Part shown: in pieces, positions 5,744 to 12,367 of the stretch
How positions within the stretch are numbered: the stretch's first letter is position 1
How the letters are laid out: every line of letters starts with the position of its first letter
Source: Parcubacteria group bacterium CG1_02_39_15
Lineage (GTDB): Bacteria > Patescibacteriota > Minisyncoccia > Minisyncoccales > Paceibacteraceae
Length of the DNA stretch: 12,376 nt
Assembly: GCA_001872265.1 (NCBI GenBank)
Contig: MNWE01000017.1
Coordinates: 1 to 12,376 of the forward strand
Reading direction: 5' to 3'
Program-made: the position numbers and the translations under genes
The notes under the pieces: generated by a model
What the model saw: the letters and a program-made list of their open reading frames with translations, nothing else
What the model was told of the DNA's origin: nothing
The model's database searches: none

Positions 5744-6587
5744 AATGTTTTATTAGCGCGTCCCGCAGTTCGGGAGTTGCGCTAGCGATAAATAAGTCTA
5801 TTTTATCGTGCTGTCTGCCGGGTAAAAATTCATAATCCTTGTAAGAACCGTCGGAATTCACGCAAACAACCGAGCAACCGGCTTTTTTAGCAATGGGAAA
5901 ACCGGCGTCTATTTCCGAACGGGGCTCATCAAACATCACATAGGCATCAACCAAACCGGCAGCCAGATAAGCATAAATGAATGAACCTCCTTGAGGATAT
6001 AAGAGGCCTTTGGGATGCATATTTTTAACCAAATCTCCAAAAATATCAAGAAACTTCTCCGAATATATCGATTTCATCAAATAGCTGGCTAAAACTATAG
6101 GGTCAGTTATCTTTTTCTTGCGAGAGGGGTAAATTTCCTTTTTCTCGCCATTTTTTACATCAAACAAATAGTTACTGCCATTGTTCATAATGTAAAATTT
6201 TTCATTCAAAATATCGGCGATGCCAGTAGCGATGGGATTTCTTTCTTTATCATAAAAACTCAAGGCAGTATACCAGTTATGCTCTAATCCTTTAAGATAA
6301 AGGGCTGAACCATCAAAAGGATCAATAGCACCATAAAGATGGTCTCCATTTTTAATGTCTCTGGCTTCCGGCTCAGAGAAGATAGTAGCTGCTATTTTGT
6401 ATTTTTTTAAAAGCTTTTCTAAAACCTCCTCTCCTACTTTATCAATTCCAATATCAATATCTTCTGGCCTGTTGATTACTTCACCTAAAATCTCTCTTCC
6501 TTTCCCCAGAGCTGCTTCTTTTCTAACTTCTTTTGTGGTTTCAGTTAAATAATCAATTAATAGATCTTTAATTTTTTGGTGACTCAT
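5703..6587 (-). CDS. Inositol-monophosphatase-family phosphatase, candidate histidinol-phosphatase
   Basis: The 294-residue cytoplasmic enzyme carries the IMPase/FBPase motifs: Glu72 in FSEPEAR, Asp89 and Asp92 in GAIDPFDGS, and Asp227 in SEIDAGFPIAKKAG. These are the metal and phosphate ligands of a Mg-dependent sugar- or polyol-phosphate phosphatase. Ser94 replaces the usual Thr of the DGT motif, which is conservative. Family members include inositol-, fructose-1,6-bis- and histidinol-phosphatases. It sits 24 bases after hisC, and HisB here lacks the phosphatase domain, so a HisN-type role converting histidinol phosphate to histidinol is the best inference from context. A GGAAGGG SD lies 7 nt before the ATG, one of the few clear SDs on this strand. 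The 3' end overlaps the regulator gene, and a hairpin (5754-5784) in the overlap region precedes that gene's start. Confidence 0.9.
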   Translation of the reverse strand: MSHQKIKDLLIDYLTETTKEVRKEAALGKGREILGEVINRPEDIDIGIDKVGEEVLEKLLKKYKIAATIFSEPEARDIKNGDHLYGAIDPFDGSALYLKGLEHNWYTALSFYDKERNPIATGIADILNEKFYIMNNGSNYLFDVKNGEKKEIYPSRKKKITDPIVLASYLMKSIYSEKFLDIFGDLVKNMHPKGLLYPQGGSFIYAYLAAGLVDAYVMFDEPRSEIDAGFPIAKKAGCSVVCVNSDGSYKDYEFLPGRQHDKIDLFIASATPELRDALIKHYVKKYAEKYSFKS

Positions 6588-6611
6588 AATATTTGCCCTT
6601 CCAATTTTACT

Positions 6612-7685
6612 CTACTCCTGGCTTCTGTCAAGCATCTCGCTAAAAGCCCGGATAAACTTCTCTGTCTCGGCTAGTTTCCCGACGCTGACTCTGACGGATT
6701 GGGTGCCGTCGGGAGCGGGTTTTGGCCGAACCAAAATACCTTTAGCTTTTAACTTTTCTGCTATTTTTTGAGGATTAGAGATCTTTAAAAGGAGGAAATT
6801 GGCGGCGCTAGGATAAAAAAGGATTCCTTTTTCTCTTAAAAGACTCTCTAATTTCGGCTTTGATTCTTCCATTATCTCTTTGGCATAATCTTCCATATAT
6901 TTGGTATCGGCCAGAGCAGACATTATAGCGGTCTTGGCGAACATGTTGACATCGTATGGCCCCCTGATTTTTAATAATTCTTGAATATTTTTTTCTTGAG
7001 AGAGGAGGTAGCCTGCCCTAGCAGCTACTATGCCAAAGGCTTTAGCAAAAGTCCTCATTATATAAAGATTATCGTATTTTTCAATTAGATCTTTAGCGGT
7101 AATTCCAGAGAATTCAAAATAGGCCTCATCGTGCAAGACAGCAATGTCTTTTTCTTTGGCCTTCCTTAAAATCTGCTCAACATCCTCAATGGGAATTGAG
7201 CTTCCCAGGGGATTGTTAGGATTGCAAATAATGGCTAGTTTCACTTTTACATCTTCAAGCAAATCCAGAACTTCTTTAAGAGGAAAAGAACCGTCTTCTT
7301 TGTAAGGCGGCTCCAGAGTTCCTGCTCCCTGGATTCCAGCTGATTGATAATGCATTGGGAAAGCAGGAAAGGGAATAATTATTTTATCTCCTTCGTCAAG
7401 GTAGGCCCGGCAAACAATGTCAATCCCCTGGTCGCCACCATTGGTCGCCATTGCCTGGCCGTTTTTTACTCCGGCATATTGGGCAATTTTTGTTTCTAAA
7501 TCTCCGTATTCTGGATAAACTTGTAGTCTATCAGAATCAATAAATTTTTTTAAAGCCTCTTTCACTTTTGGGCTCGTTGGGGTGGTTCTTTCATTAAAAT
7601 CTAAAAGCAGGTAGTCTTTCTCTGACCTCCCTTCTAAAGGGGGCTTATAATAACCCATTCTCAAAATTCTTTTTTTAATAGCCAT
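6612..7685 (-). CDS. hisC: Histidinol-phosphate aminotransferase
   Basis: The 357-residue protein is a fold-type I PLP aminotransferase of normal HisC length. It shows NPNNPLG (155-161), the PLP-contacting DEAYFEF (186-192), the Schiff-base Lys215 in RTFAKAFG, Arg223 in AARAGY (phosphate contact) and the substrate-carboxylate Arg332 in SVRVSVG. It converts imidazole-acetol phosphate and glutamate to histidinol phosphate and 2-oxoglutarate. Its ATG shares a base with the hisB stop (TAATG), which indicates translational coupling, and the phosphatase gene follows after 24 bases. HisC homologues can act on aromatic amino acids or cobalamin precursors, but the neighbours make the histidine role very likely. 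Confidence 0.95.
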   Translation of the reverse strand: MAIKKRILRMGYYKPPLEGRSEKDYLLLDFNERTTPTSPKVKEALKKFIDSDRLQVYPEYGDLETKIAQYAGVKNGQAMATNGGDQGIDIVCRAYLDEGDKIIIPFPAFPMHYQSAGIQGAGTLEPPYKEDGSFPLKEVLDLLEDVKVKLAIICNPNNPLGSSIPIEDVEQILRKAKEKDIAVLHDEAYFEFSGITAKDLIEKYDNLYIMRTFAKAFGIVAARAGYLLSQEKNIQELLKIRGPYDVNMFAKTAIMSALADTKYMEDYAKEIMEESKPKLESLLREKGILFYPSAANFLLLKISNPQKIAEKLKAKGILVRPKPAPDGTQSVRVSVGKLAETEKFIRAFSEMLDRSQE

Positions 7686-8275
7686 TAGATTAAGCCCTTA
7701 GTGCTGGGAAGTTCCTTTAAAATTCTTTTGTCTTTAGAACAGGCTATTTTCATCGCCTTGCCAAAAGCCTTAAAAATCGATTCAGCTTTGTGATGTTCGT
7801 TTTCGCCATATAATACCCTAATGTGTAAAGTTGCTTCTAAATGCCTGACAAACCCCCAAAAAAACTCTTTGATTAAGTCTGAATCCAAATCGCCTATTTT
7901 TTCCTTTTTGAACTTACAATCAAAATTTAAGAAGGCCCGACCAGAGATATCAACCGCCACCACCGCCAGCGATTCATCCAAAGGGAAAACGAAATATCCC
8001 GATCTGTTAATTCCTTTTTTATCACCAAGAGCTTTTTTAAAGGCCTCTCCAAGACAAATTCCAATATCTTCAATGGTATGATGTTGATCAATTTCTATGT
8101 CTCCTTTGGCTCTGATTTTTAAATCAAAAAGCCCATGCCTCGCAAAATTATCTAAGAGATGATTTAAAAAAGGAGTGGGGGTTAAAATGTCAGTTTTCCC
8201 TTTCCCGTCTATATTTAACTCAATTTTGATATCAGTTTCCTTTGTTTTTCTCTGAAGAGAAGCTTTCCTCAACAT
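7685..8275 (-). CDS. hisB: Imidazoleglycerol-phosphate dehydratase
   Basis: At 196 residues this is the monofunctional IGPD form, without the N-terminal HAD histidinol-phosphatase found in enteric HisB. The two symmetric Mn-binding motifs are clear: DQHHTIEDIGICLGEAF (His65, His66, Glu69) and NEHHKAESIFKAFGKA (His161, His162, Glu165). It dehydrates imidazole-glycerol phosphate to imidazole-acetol phosphate, the HisC substrate. The end GKAMKIACSKDKR...LPSTKG is typical of the family. The start at ATG 8275 has a GAGGAG SD 12 nt upstream (8293-8288), a slightly long spacing. The gene is divergent from the HAD gene across 108 bp, so it needs its own promoter on the minus strand; that region is AT-rich and no single promoter stands out. 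Confidence 0.96.
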   Translation of the reverse strand: MLRKASLQRKTKETDIKIELNIDGKGKTDILTPTPFLNHLLDNFARHGLFDLKIRAKGDIEIDQHHTIEDIGICLGEAFKKALGDKKGINRSGYFVFPLDESLAVVAVDISGRAFLNFDCKFKKEKIGDLDSDLIKEFFWGFVRHLEATLHIRVLYGENEHHKAESIFKAFGKAMKIACSKDKRILKELPSTKGLI

Positions 8276-8313
8276 GTTATTATTATACTCCTCAAATTAG
8301 ATAAAATAAAGAG

Positions 8314-8342
8314 TTGACAAATTATTTAAAAAATGTCTGAAT
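8314..8342 (+). promoter_or_regulatory. Possible promoter of the plus-strand HAD gene
   Basis: TTGACA (8314-8319) is followed after 17 bp by CTGAAT (8337-8342), which is a poor -10 box but has an extended TG element just before it (8334-8335). A TACAAT at 8358-8363 is an alternative -10 with no good -35. The -35 match is perfect; the assignment of the -10 is weak. Confidence 0.4.
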
Positions 8343-8367
8343 AAATACAGCAAATCCTACAATAGAG

Positions 8368-8374
8368 AAGGAGG
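8368..8374 (+). promoter_or_regulatory. Consensus Shine-Dalgarno of the HAD gene
   Basis: AAGGAGG lies 9 nt upstream of ATG 8384 and fixes that start. It is the strongest SD in the window; most minus-strand genes here have none. Confidence 0.85.
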
Positions 8375-8383
8375 GCTATAGAA

Positions 8384-9160
8384 ATGGCTGAGATAGCGGT
8401 AGCGATTATTGACCTCAACGGTTGTCTGATTCCAGACAAGGGAGTAAAGGCTACTGATTATTTTCAGGGCCTTGAAGAGCTTTCGGGCTTAATCGAAGCA
8501 GCTAATAGCGGAGACCATCCAAAGATATCCTTTTGCACGGGCAGGGAACGCGCCTTTGTGCGCGGGTTCTCTCAGGTTGTGGGTTACCCAGACTTCTACT
8601 CGATAATTGAGAGCGGATACGGACTTTTTAATCCAGCTACCGAGAGATTCGTTGTCAACCCTAATCTTACCGAAGAGATGATAAGAAAGTTTAAACTAGC
8701 CTGCGACGAGGTCGTCCCTCTGCTCCTTAAAAAATATCCTGCACTCTCTAGATATGTCGGGAACGAAATAGCTGAAGCGCTTGATCTGATAGACGGCGGC
8801 CAAATCACTACTGATGACTGCTACAAAACCGCCAGAATTCTATTAGCAAAACCGATAGCAAAACGCCTTATCCATCTTACAAATACTCCCCAGGCCTTAG
8901 ATATCACTCCGGCTGTGGTTAATAAAGAAACTGGTATGGAGCTTTTCTATAAAGAGACCGGAATTAATCCTAAAAAAACGGTGGGTATAGGCGATTCAAA
9001 AGGCGATCTCCCGATGTTCAAAAAGGTGCATTTTGTTGGCTGCCCATCAGGCGCAACCGAAGAGTGCAAAGAAGCAGTGAAAGCTAGAAAGGGATACGTT
9101 TCGGACTTCGATCATGTCCAAGGATGCCTTGATGTAATCCGTCACTTCATGAAAGCGTAG
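8384..9160 (+). CDS. HAD-superfamily (Cof-type/MPGP-like) hydrolase with an altered motif I
   Basis: The 258-residue protein has a HAD layout with a C2-type cap. Motif I is IIDLNGCLI (Asp10 nucleophile), motif II is SFCTGR (Thr52), Lys181 in NKETGMELF is a likely motif III, and GIGDSKGDLPMF (Asp204, Asp208) is motif IV. The length and order resemble mannosyl-3-phosphoglycerate and Cof-type sugar phosphatases. Motif I reads DxN instead of DxD: Asn12 replaces the general acid/base Asp, so phosphatase activity may be reduced or redirected. It is the only plus-strand gene and splits the histidine block. Three 60-base lines sampled within it are 43-55% G+C, while lines in hisB and the kinase are 32% and 20%; a line in the phosphatase gene is also 50%, so composition alone is only suggestive. 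The strong SD and own terminator fit an independently acquired gene. The substrate is unknown. Confidence 0.85.
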   Translation: MAEIAVAIIDLNGCLIPDKGVKATDYFQGLEELSGLIEAANSGDHPKISFCTGRERAFVRGFSQVVGYPDFYSIIESGYGLFNPATERFVVNPNLTEEMIRKFKLACDEVVPLLLKKYPALSRYVGNEIAEALDLIDGGQITTDDCYKTARILLAKPIAKRLIHLTNTPQALDITPAVVNKETGMELFYKETGINPKKTVGIGDSKGDLPMFKKVHFVGCPSGATEECKEAVKARKGYVSDFDHVQGCLDVIRHFMKA

Positions 9161-9177
9161 CTCAGGCAAATTATCTC

Positions 9178-9218
9178 AAAGAAGAGGGCTGGGATCAATC
9201 TCTTTCCTCTTCTTTTTA
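9178..9218 (+). terminator. Intrinsic terminator of the HAD gene
   Basis: A perfect 10-bp stem (AAAGAAGAGG, 9178-9187, with CCTCTTCTTT, 9206-9215) encloses an 18-nt loop. Together with the arm's last three T it gives TTTTT before ATTTA on the plus strand. It lies 17 bases after the HAD stop codon. On the minus strand, where the kinase gene converges, the hairpin is followed by GAGATAA and would terminate poorly. Confidence 0.75.
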
Positions 9219-9219
9219 T

Positions 9220-10200
9220 TTAGGCCTTATCTTTTCTGACCATTTTATATAAAAGCTCAATCCCTCGAGCTCTTTTCAGGATATAATCTTTAAAGTATTT
9301 CTTTTCTGTCTTAGTTTTTGAACTAAAATACTTAACCATTCCCCACCAAAACATCACCAGGACATTAGCTAGGGCTCCGCAATAGATTTTTTCGTCGTCA
9401 AACTTTCTTTTATATTTTTTCTCAGCTTTTTTCAGAAACTGCCCAAATGTTTCAAAGGTAATGGGTTTTTTATAAAACAAATTGCCACCAAGAATAATTC
9501 CCAGATCATAATAAAGACCTTCTCTGATATTATAGCCAGCGTATTCAAAGTCCAGAATATATATTTTTCCATCCCTACCTAGTCTTAAATTCGTAAAGAT
9601 TAAGTCGTTGTGAGTGGACAACCCGCCGCCCAAGGCCATTTTCCCTTTTACCATTTTTTCAATTTTTTCTATTTTCTTAATCCCATTTTTACTCAATATT
9701 TTTTCTATGGGGTATTTTTTTGCCTTTTTTCTGTACTTTTCCAGCTCGTCGCAAAAAATATCGTAAACATTAGCAAATTTTACCCCGCTTGAGTGAAAGG
9801 TATATAAAGATTGCAGCAAGGCATCCTGGATTTTTGACTTTTCTAAATCCTTACCATCAATATCCTTGCCCTCAATATATTCCATAACCATTGTTCCATC
9901 GGAAAGGTCAATTTTCTCTTTCGAGTCCAGAATGTTTCTTTTTTTGAAAACATAAAGGAAAAAGCGAGGCACAACTCCTTTAAACTTTTGGCATTCAGCT
10001 AAAACTAAAACATTTTTGGCTTCTACTTCCCGATTTACAATGTCACTCCTTTCCCAAGGCAATCTAACAAAAAACTTTTTCTTTTTGTATTCAACTATCC
10101 AGTTTCTGTTTGTCGTGTGCCCTTTAATTTCTTTAACCTTTATTTTCCCTAACTGCCAATCCTTATTCAATTTAGAAATTAGCTCTATATCTTTAATCAT
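9220..10200 (-). CDS. Choline/ethanolamine-kinase-like (LicA/APH family) phosphotransferase
   Basis: The 326-residue cytoplasmic protein has the protein-kinase-like APH fold. It shows a catalytic loop LSTHNDLIFTNL (194-205; Asp199 base, Asn204 metal ligand), a metal-binding ILDFEYAGYN (215-224; Asp217) and an N-lobe KKFFVRLPWE (41-50) resembling the LicA pattern ahead of the nucleotide site. The hinge-like MVMEYIEGKDI is at 104-114. The DFEYAGYN plus YYDLG combination is typical of choline, ethanolamine or thiamine kinases rather than drug-modifying enzymes. It would use ATP to phosphorylate a small alcohol, perhaps for lipid or surface head-group decoration, but the substrate cannot be fixed. 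It follows hisD on the same strand after a 63-bp gap filled by two hairpins, and faces the HAD gene. No SD is seen. The base composition is very A+T-rich and the protein is Lys-rich. Confidence 0.82.
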   Translation of the reverse strand: MIKDIELISKLNKDWQLGKIKVKEIKGHTTNRNWIVEYKKKKFFVRLPWERSDIVNREVEAKNVLVLAECQKFKGVVPRFFLYVFKKRNILDSKEKIDLSDGTMVMEYIEGKDIDGKDLEKSKIQDALLQSLYTFHSSGVKFANVYDIFCDELEKYRKKAKKYPIEKILSKNGIKKIEKIEKMVKGKMALGGGLSTHNDLIFTNLRLGRDGKIYILDFEYAGYNIREGLYYDLGIILGGNLFYKKPITFETFGQFLKKAEKKYKRKFDDEKIYCGALANVLVMFWWGMVKYFSSKTKTEKKYFKDYILKRARGIELLYKMVRKDKA

Positions 10201-10208
10201 TTACCCGA

Positions 10209-10268
10209 GCTTCCGAAGGAAGCGAAGGGAGAAGATGAAGGCAAACTCCGAAGGAGGCGAACTTCATC
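10209..10268 (-). repeat. Tandem GAA-loop hairpins in the hisD/kinase gap
   Basis: The first hairpin is GCTTCC-GAA-GGAAGC (10209-10223). The second is CTCC-GAA-GGAG (10246-10256), itself enclosed by a 7-bp stem GATGAAG/CTTCATC (10234-10240 with 10262-10268). The 17-base unit at 10211-10227 matches 10246-10262 at 14 positions. One stem pair is T-A in the first copy and C-G in the second (10211:10221 versus 10246:10256), so pairing is conserved through a compensatory change. The hisD stop codon lies inside the outer arm. There is no U-run, so a terminator role is doubtful. Confidence 0.65.
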
Positions 10269-11484
10269 GACTTTCCCTAATTTCTACTGATTTTTTATGA
10301 GCGTCTAATCCCTCGATTGAGGCGAAGTCTTTGGCAATCTTAGACAGTTTTTTAGCTCCTTTTTTGCTAATTATTTGGTAAGTCTGGATTTTAACAAAGT
10401 CTTTTACCGATAATCCGCCAGTAAATTTTGAGGCCTTATTGGTCGGCAAAACATGATTCGGGCCGGAGCAATAGTCACCGAAGGCTACGGCCGAAGTGCC
10501 GCCAAGAAAAAGAGAGCCATAATTTTTTAGCTGATTTAGATATTTTTTTGCCCCATTAGAAAATCTTTGATTTCTAACGGGGTAAAGATTTTTCACCTGG
10601 AGAGATAAGTGCTCAGGAGCAATCTCATTGGCTACTTTAATTGCCTCTTTCAGATTTTTTACTAAAATTTCTTTCTTTTTCTTTAAGGATTCTTTAATTA
10701 CTTCTTTGGTTGATATTTTAGCTAATTGGGTTTTCAATTCTTTATCTACTTTTTCAATTAAATCTTTTGAGTCAGAGACTAAAATTACTTTAGCTGCCGT
10801 GTCGTGTTCTGCCTGGGCCAATAAATCAGCAGCTATGAATTCTGGCCGGGCCCACTTATCAGCAACAATTAAGATTTCGCTGGGGCCGGCTAAAAGATCA
10901 ATTCCGCAATCTCCAAAGACTTCTTTTTTAGCCTGAGTCACATAAATATTCCCCGGACCGACGATTTTATCCACTTTGGGTATAGTTTCTGTCCCATAAG
11001 CCATGGCGGCAATTGCCTGAACTCCACCAATATTAAAAATCAAATCAGCTCCAGCCAAGTCGGCGGCTACAATTGTTACTGGTTTTATTTTAGGCGAGCA
11101 AACAATAATCTCTCTTACTCCAGCCACTTTAGCAGGAATTATGCACATTAGAGCAGTTGAGGGCAAAGGATATCTGCCGCCAGGCACATAAACTCCTATT
11201 CTTTCAATCGGGATTATTTTTTGCCCAACCGTCACCCCGTTTTTTGTATATTCAAAATCTTTAAAATATGCTAATTGTTTTTGAGCAAATGTCTTAATAT
11301 TTTTAGTTGCTTTTCTAAGCGTAGTAATGGTTTTTTTATCTACTTTTTGATAGGCTAGTTTTATTTCTTGCTTGCTTACCCTAAAATTATTTAATTTAAT
11401 TTTATCAAAAACGGCTGTATATTTTCTAACAGCCTTGTCTTTGTTTTTTCTTACCTCTGCGACCATCTGTTTTACTGCTTTCAT
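10264..11484 (-). CDS. hisD: Histidinol dehydrogenase with a 12-residue palindrome-encoded insertion
   Basis: HisD oxidises histidinol to histidine with two NAD+ in the last two pathway steps. Counting from ATG 11484 (406 residues), the catalytic pair Glu291-His292 is in EIAPEHL. The Zn ligands are Gln224 and His227 (LLAQAEHD), Asp337 (GDYCSGPNHVLPT) and His396 (GLDAHKKSV). IGVYVPGGRYPLPST is at 96-110. Compared with E. coli HisD, the stretch between APEHLxLQ and the GSxFLG strand carries 12 extra residues, LYPVRNQRFSNG (300-311). These are encoded exactly by a palindromic element, yet the frame and all catalytic residues are intact. ATG 11484 lies 4 bases after the hisG stop; a TTG at 11520, overlapping hisG and preceded by AAGGA, would add 12 residues and cannot be excluded. 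The stop is TGA. Confidence 0.95.
   Translation of the reverse strand: MKAVKQMVAEVRKNKDKAVRKYTAVFDKIKLNNFRVSKQEIKLAYQKVDKKTITTLRKATKNIKTFAQKQLAYFKDFEYTKNGVTVGQKIIPIERIGVYVPGGRYPLPSTALMCIIPAKVAGVREIIVCSPKIKPVTIVAADLAGADLIFNIGGVQAIAAMAYGTETIPKVDKIVGPGNIYVTQAKKEVFGDCGIDLLAGPSEILIVADKWARPEFIAADLLAQAEHDTAAKVILVSDSKDLIEKVDKELKTQLAKISTKEVIKESLKKKKEILVKNLKEAIKVANEIAPEHLSLQVKNLYPVRNQRFSNGAKKYLNQLKNYGSLFLGGTSAVAFGDYCSGPNHVLPTNKASKFTGGLSVKDFVKIQTYQIISKKGAKKLSKIAKDFASIEGLDAHKKSVEIRESR
10551..10587 (-). repeat. Palindromic element inserted in frame in hisD
   Basis: Bases 10551-10565 pair with 10569-10582 around a 3-nt loop. The stem has four C-G pairs, one G-U wobble on the coding strand, nine further pairs and one bulged base. 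The 36 bases 10552-10587 encode LYPVRNQRFSNG, exactly the residues absent from typical HisD. This is the pattern expected of a small palindromic repeat element that inserts in frame and is translated, as described for Rickettsia palindromic elements. Confidence 0.75.
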
Positions 11485-11488
11485 AGCA

Positions 11489-12367
11489 TTAAAGAACAAC
11501 CTTGTTTGCTGGAAACTCAACTATTCCTTGACACCCCAATCTTTTCAATCTTGGTATTAATTCCCTGATTTCTTTTTCTCTACAGCTAATAATGACGTCG
11601 TACCACTCTTTGCCAACAATTTTTTTGATAGTCGGCGATTTAAATTTTGGCAATATTTTCAGAGCCTTATTCATTTTCTCCCGGGGAACGTGCATCATTA
11701 AACCAACAACTTCTTCCCCCTTAACTGCCCCCTGGACTAAAAGAGACATTGCTTTTATTTTTTCTTTTTTCCAGCCGTCCCGCCAGGCGGCTTTATTAGT
11801 AATTAATTTTGTTGAACTCAAAAAAATCGTATCTAAAATTTTTAGATTATTGGCCCTGAGAGAAGCCCCGGTTTCTGTTATATCGACAATGGCATCGGCA
11901 AATCTCGGAGGCTTTACCTCGGTCGCGCCCCAGGAAAATTCAACCCTAGCCCTCACTTTTTGTTTTTTAAAATAATCTTTTGCCAAATTGACGGCTTCAG
12001 TTGAAATTATCTTTCCTTGAAGATCTTTTATCGTTTTTATCTTCCCATTTTTTGGAACAGCCAAGACCCATTTTACTTTTTTTATTTTTTGTTTGGCGTA
12101 CTTTAAATCGCACACTTCAATTATTTTAGCTTTCGACTCTTGAATCCAATCGTCTCCGCTAATACCTAAATCCAATTTCCCCTCCTCAACATATCTAGGT
12201 ATCTCTTGCGGTCTCAATAAATAGCAATCAATTTCTGGGTCATCAATTGTCAAAAAGTATCCCCTTTCGGGCGCTTCAATGTCAAAGCCAGCTGCCTTAA
12301 AAATTTTAAGAGTGTATTCTTGAAGAGAGCCTTTAGGAATTCCCAATTTTAACTTTTGGTTTTCCAT
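11489..12367 (-). CDS. hisG: ATP phosphoribosyltransferase, long form
   Basis: The 292-residue enzyme catalyses the first committed step, joining ATP and PRPP to phosphoribosyl-ATP. Residues 1-215 form the two-lobed catalytic domain with LGIPKGSLQE at the start, LGISGDDWI (67-75) and the PRPP-binding signature DAIVDITETGASLRANNL (158-175). Residues about 218-292 form the C-terminal ACT-like regulatory domain (VGLMMHVPREKMNKALKILP; GCQGIVEFPANKVVL) found only in the long form, which binds histidine for feedback inhibition and needs no HisZ subunit. The ATG at 12367 is only 10 bases from the window edge and no SD is visible. The bases just upstream (TTTAA) could be the end of a further coupled gene. 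hisD follows with overlap or a 4-base gap depending on its start. Confidence 0.96.
   Translation of the reverse strand: MENQKLKLGIPKGSLQEYTLKIFKAAGFDIEAPERGYFLTIDDPEIDCYLLRPQEIPRYVEEGKLDLGISGDDWIQESKAKIIEVCDLKYAKQKIKKVKWVLAVPKNGKIKTIKDLQGKIISTEAVNLAKDYFKKQKVRARVEFSWGATEVKPPRFADAIVDITETGASLRANNLKILDTIFLSSTKLITNKAAWRDGWKKEKIKAMSLLVQGAVKGEEVVGLMMHVPREKMNKALKILPKFKSPTIKKIVGKEWYDVIISCREKEIRELIPRLKRLGCQGIVEFPANKVVL

Noticed and set aside
8276..8313. TATAAT-like sequence (8287-8282 on the minus strand) as a leaderless hisB promoter
   Set aside because: No good -35 lies at the right distance, and the same bases sit between a GAGGAG SD and the ATG, so they are more simply spacer sequence.
10628..10936. 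102-codon plus-strand frame inside hisD
   Set aside because: Low-complexity Phe/Ser/Lys content mirrors the Lys-rich hisD coding strand; no domain or start signal is visible.
11485..11520. TTG start for hisD overlapping hisG
   Set aside because: An AAGGA precedes it, but it is explained by hisG codons (Gln-Gly-Ile). The ATG at 11484 lies just after the hisG stop and matches the usual N-terminal helix. The longer start remains possible.
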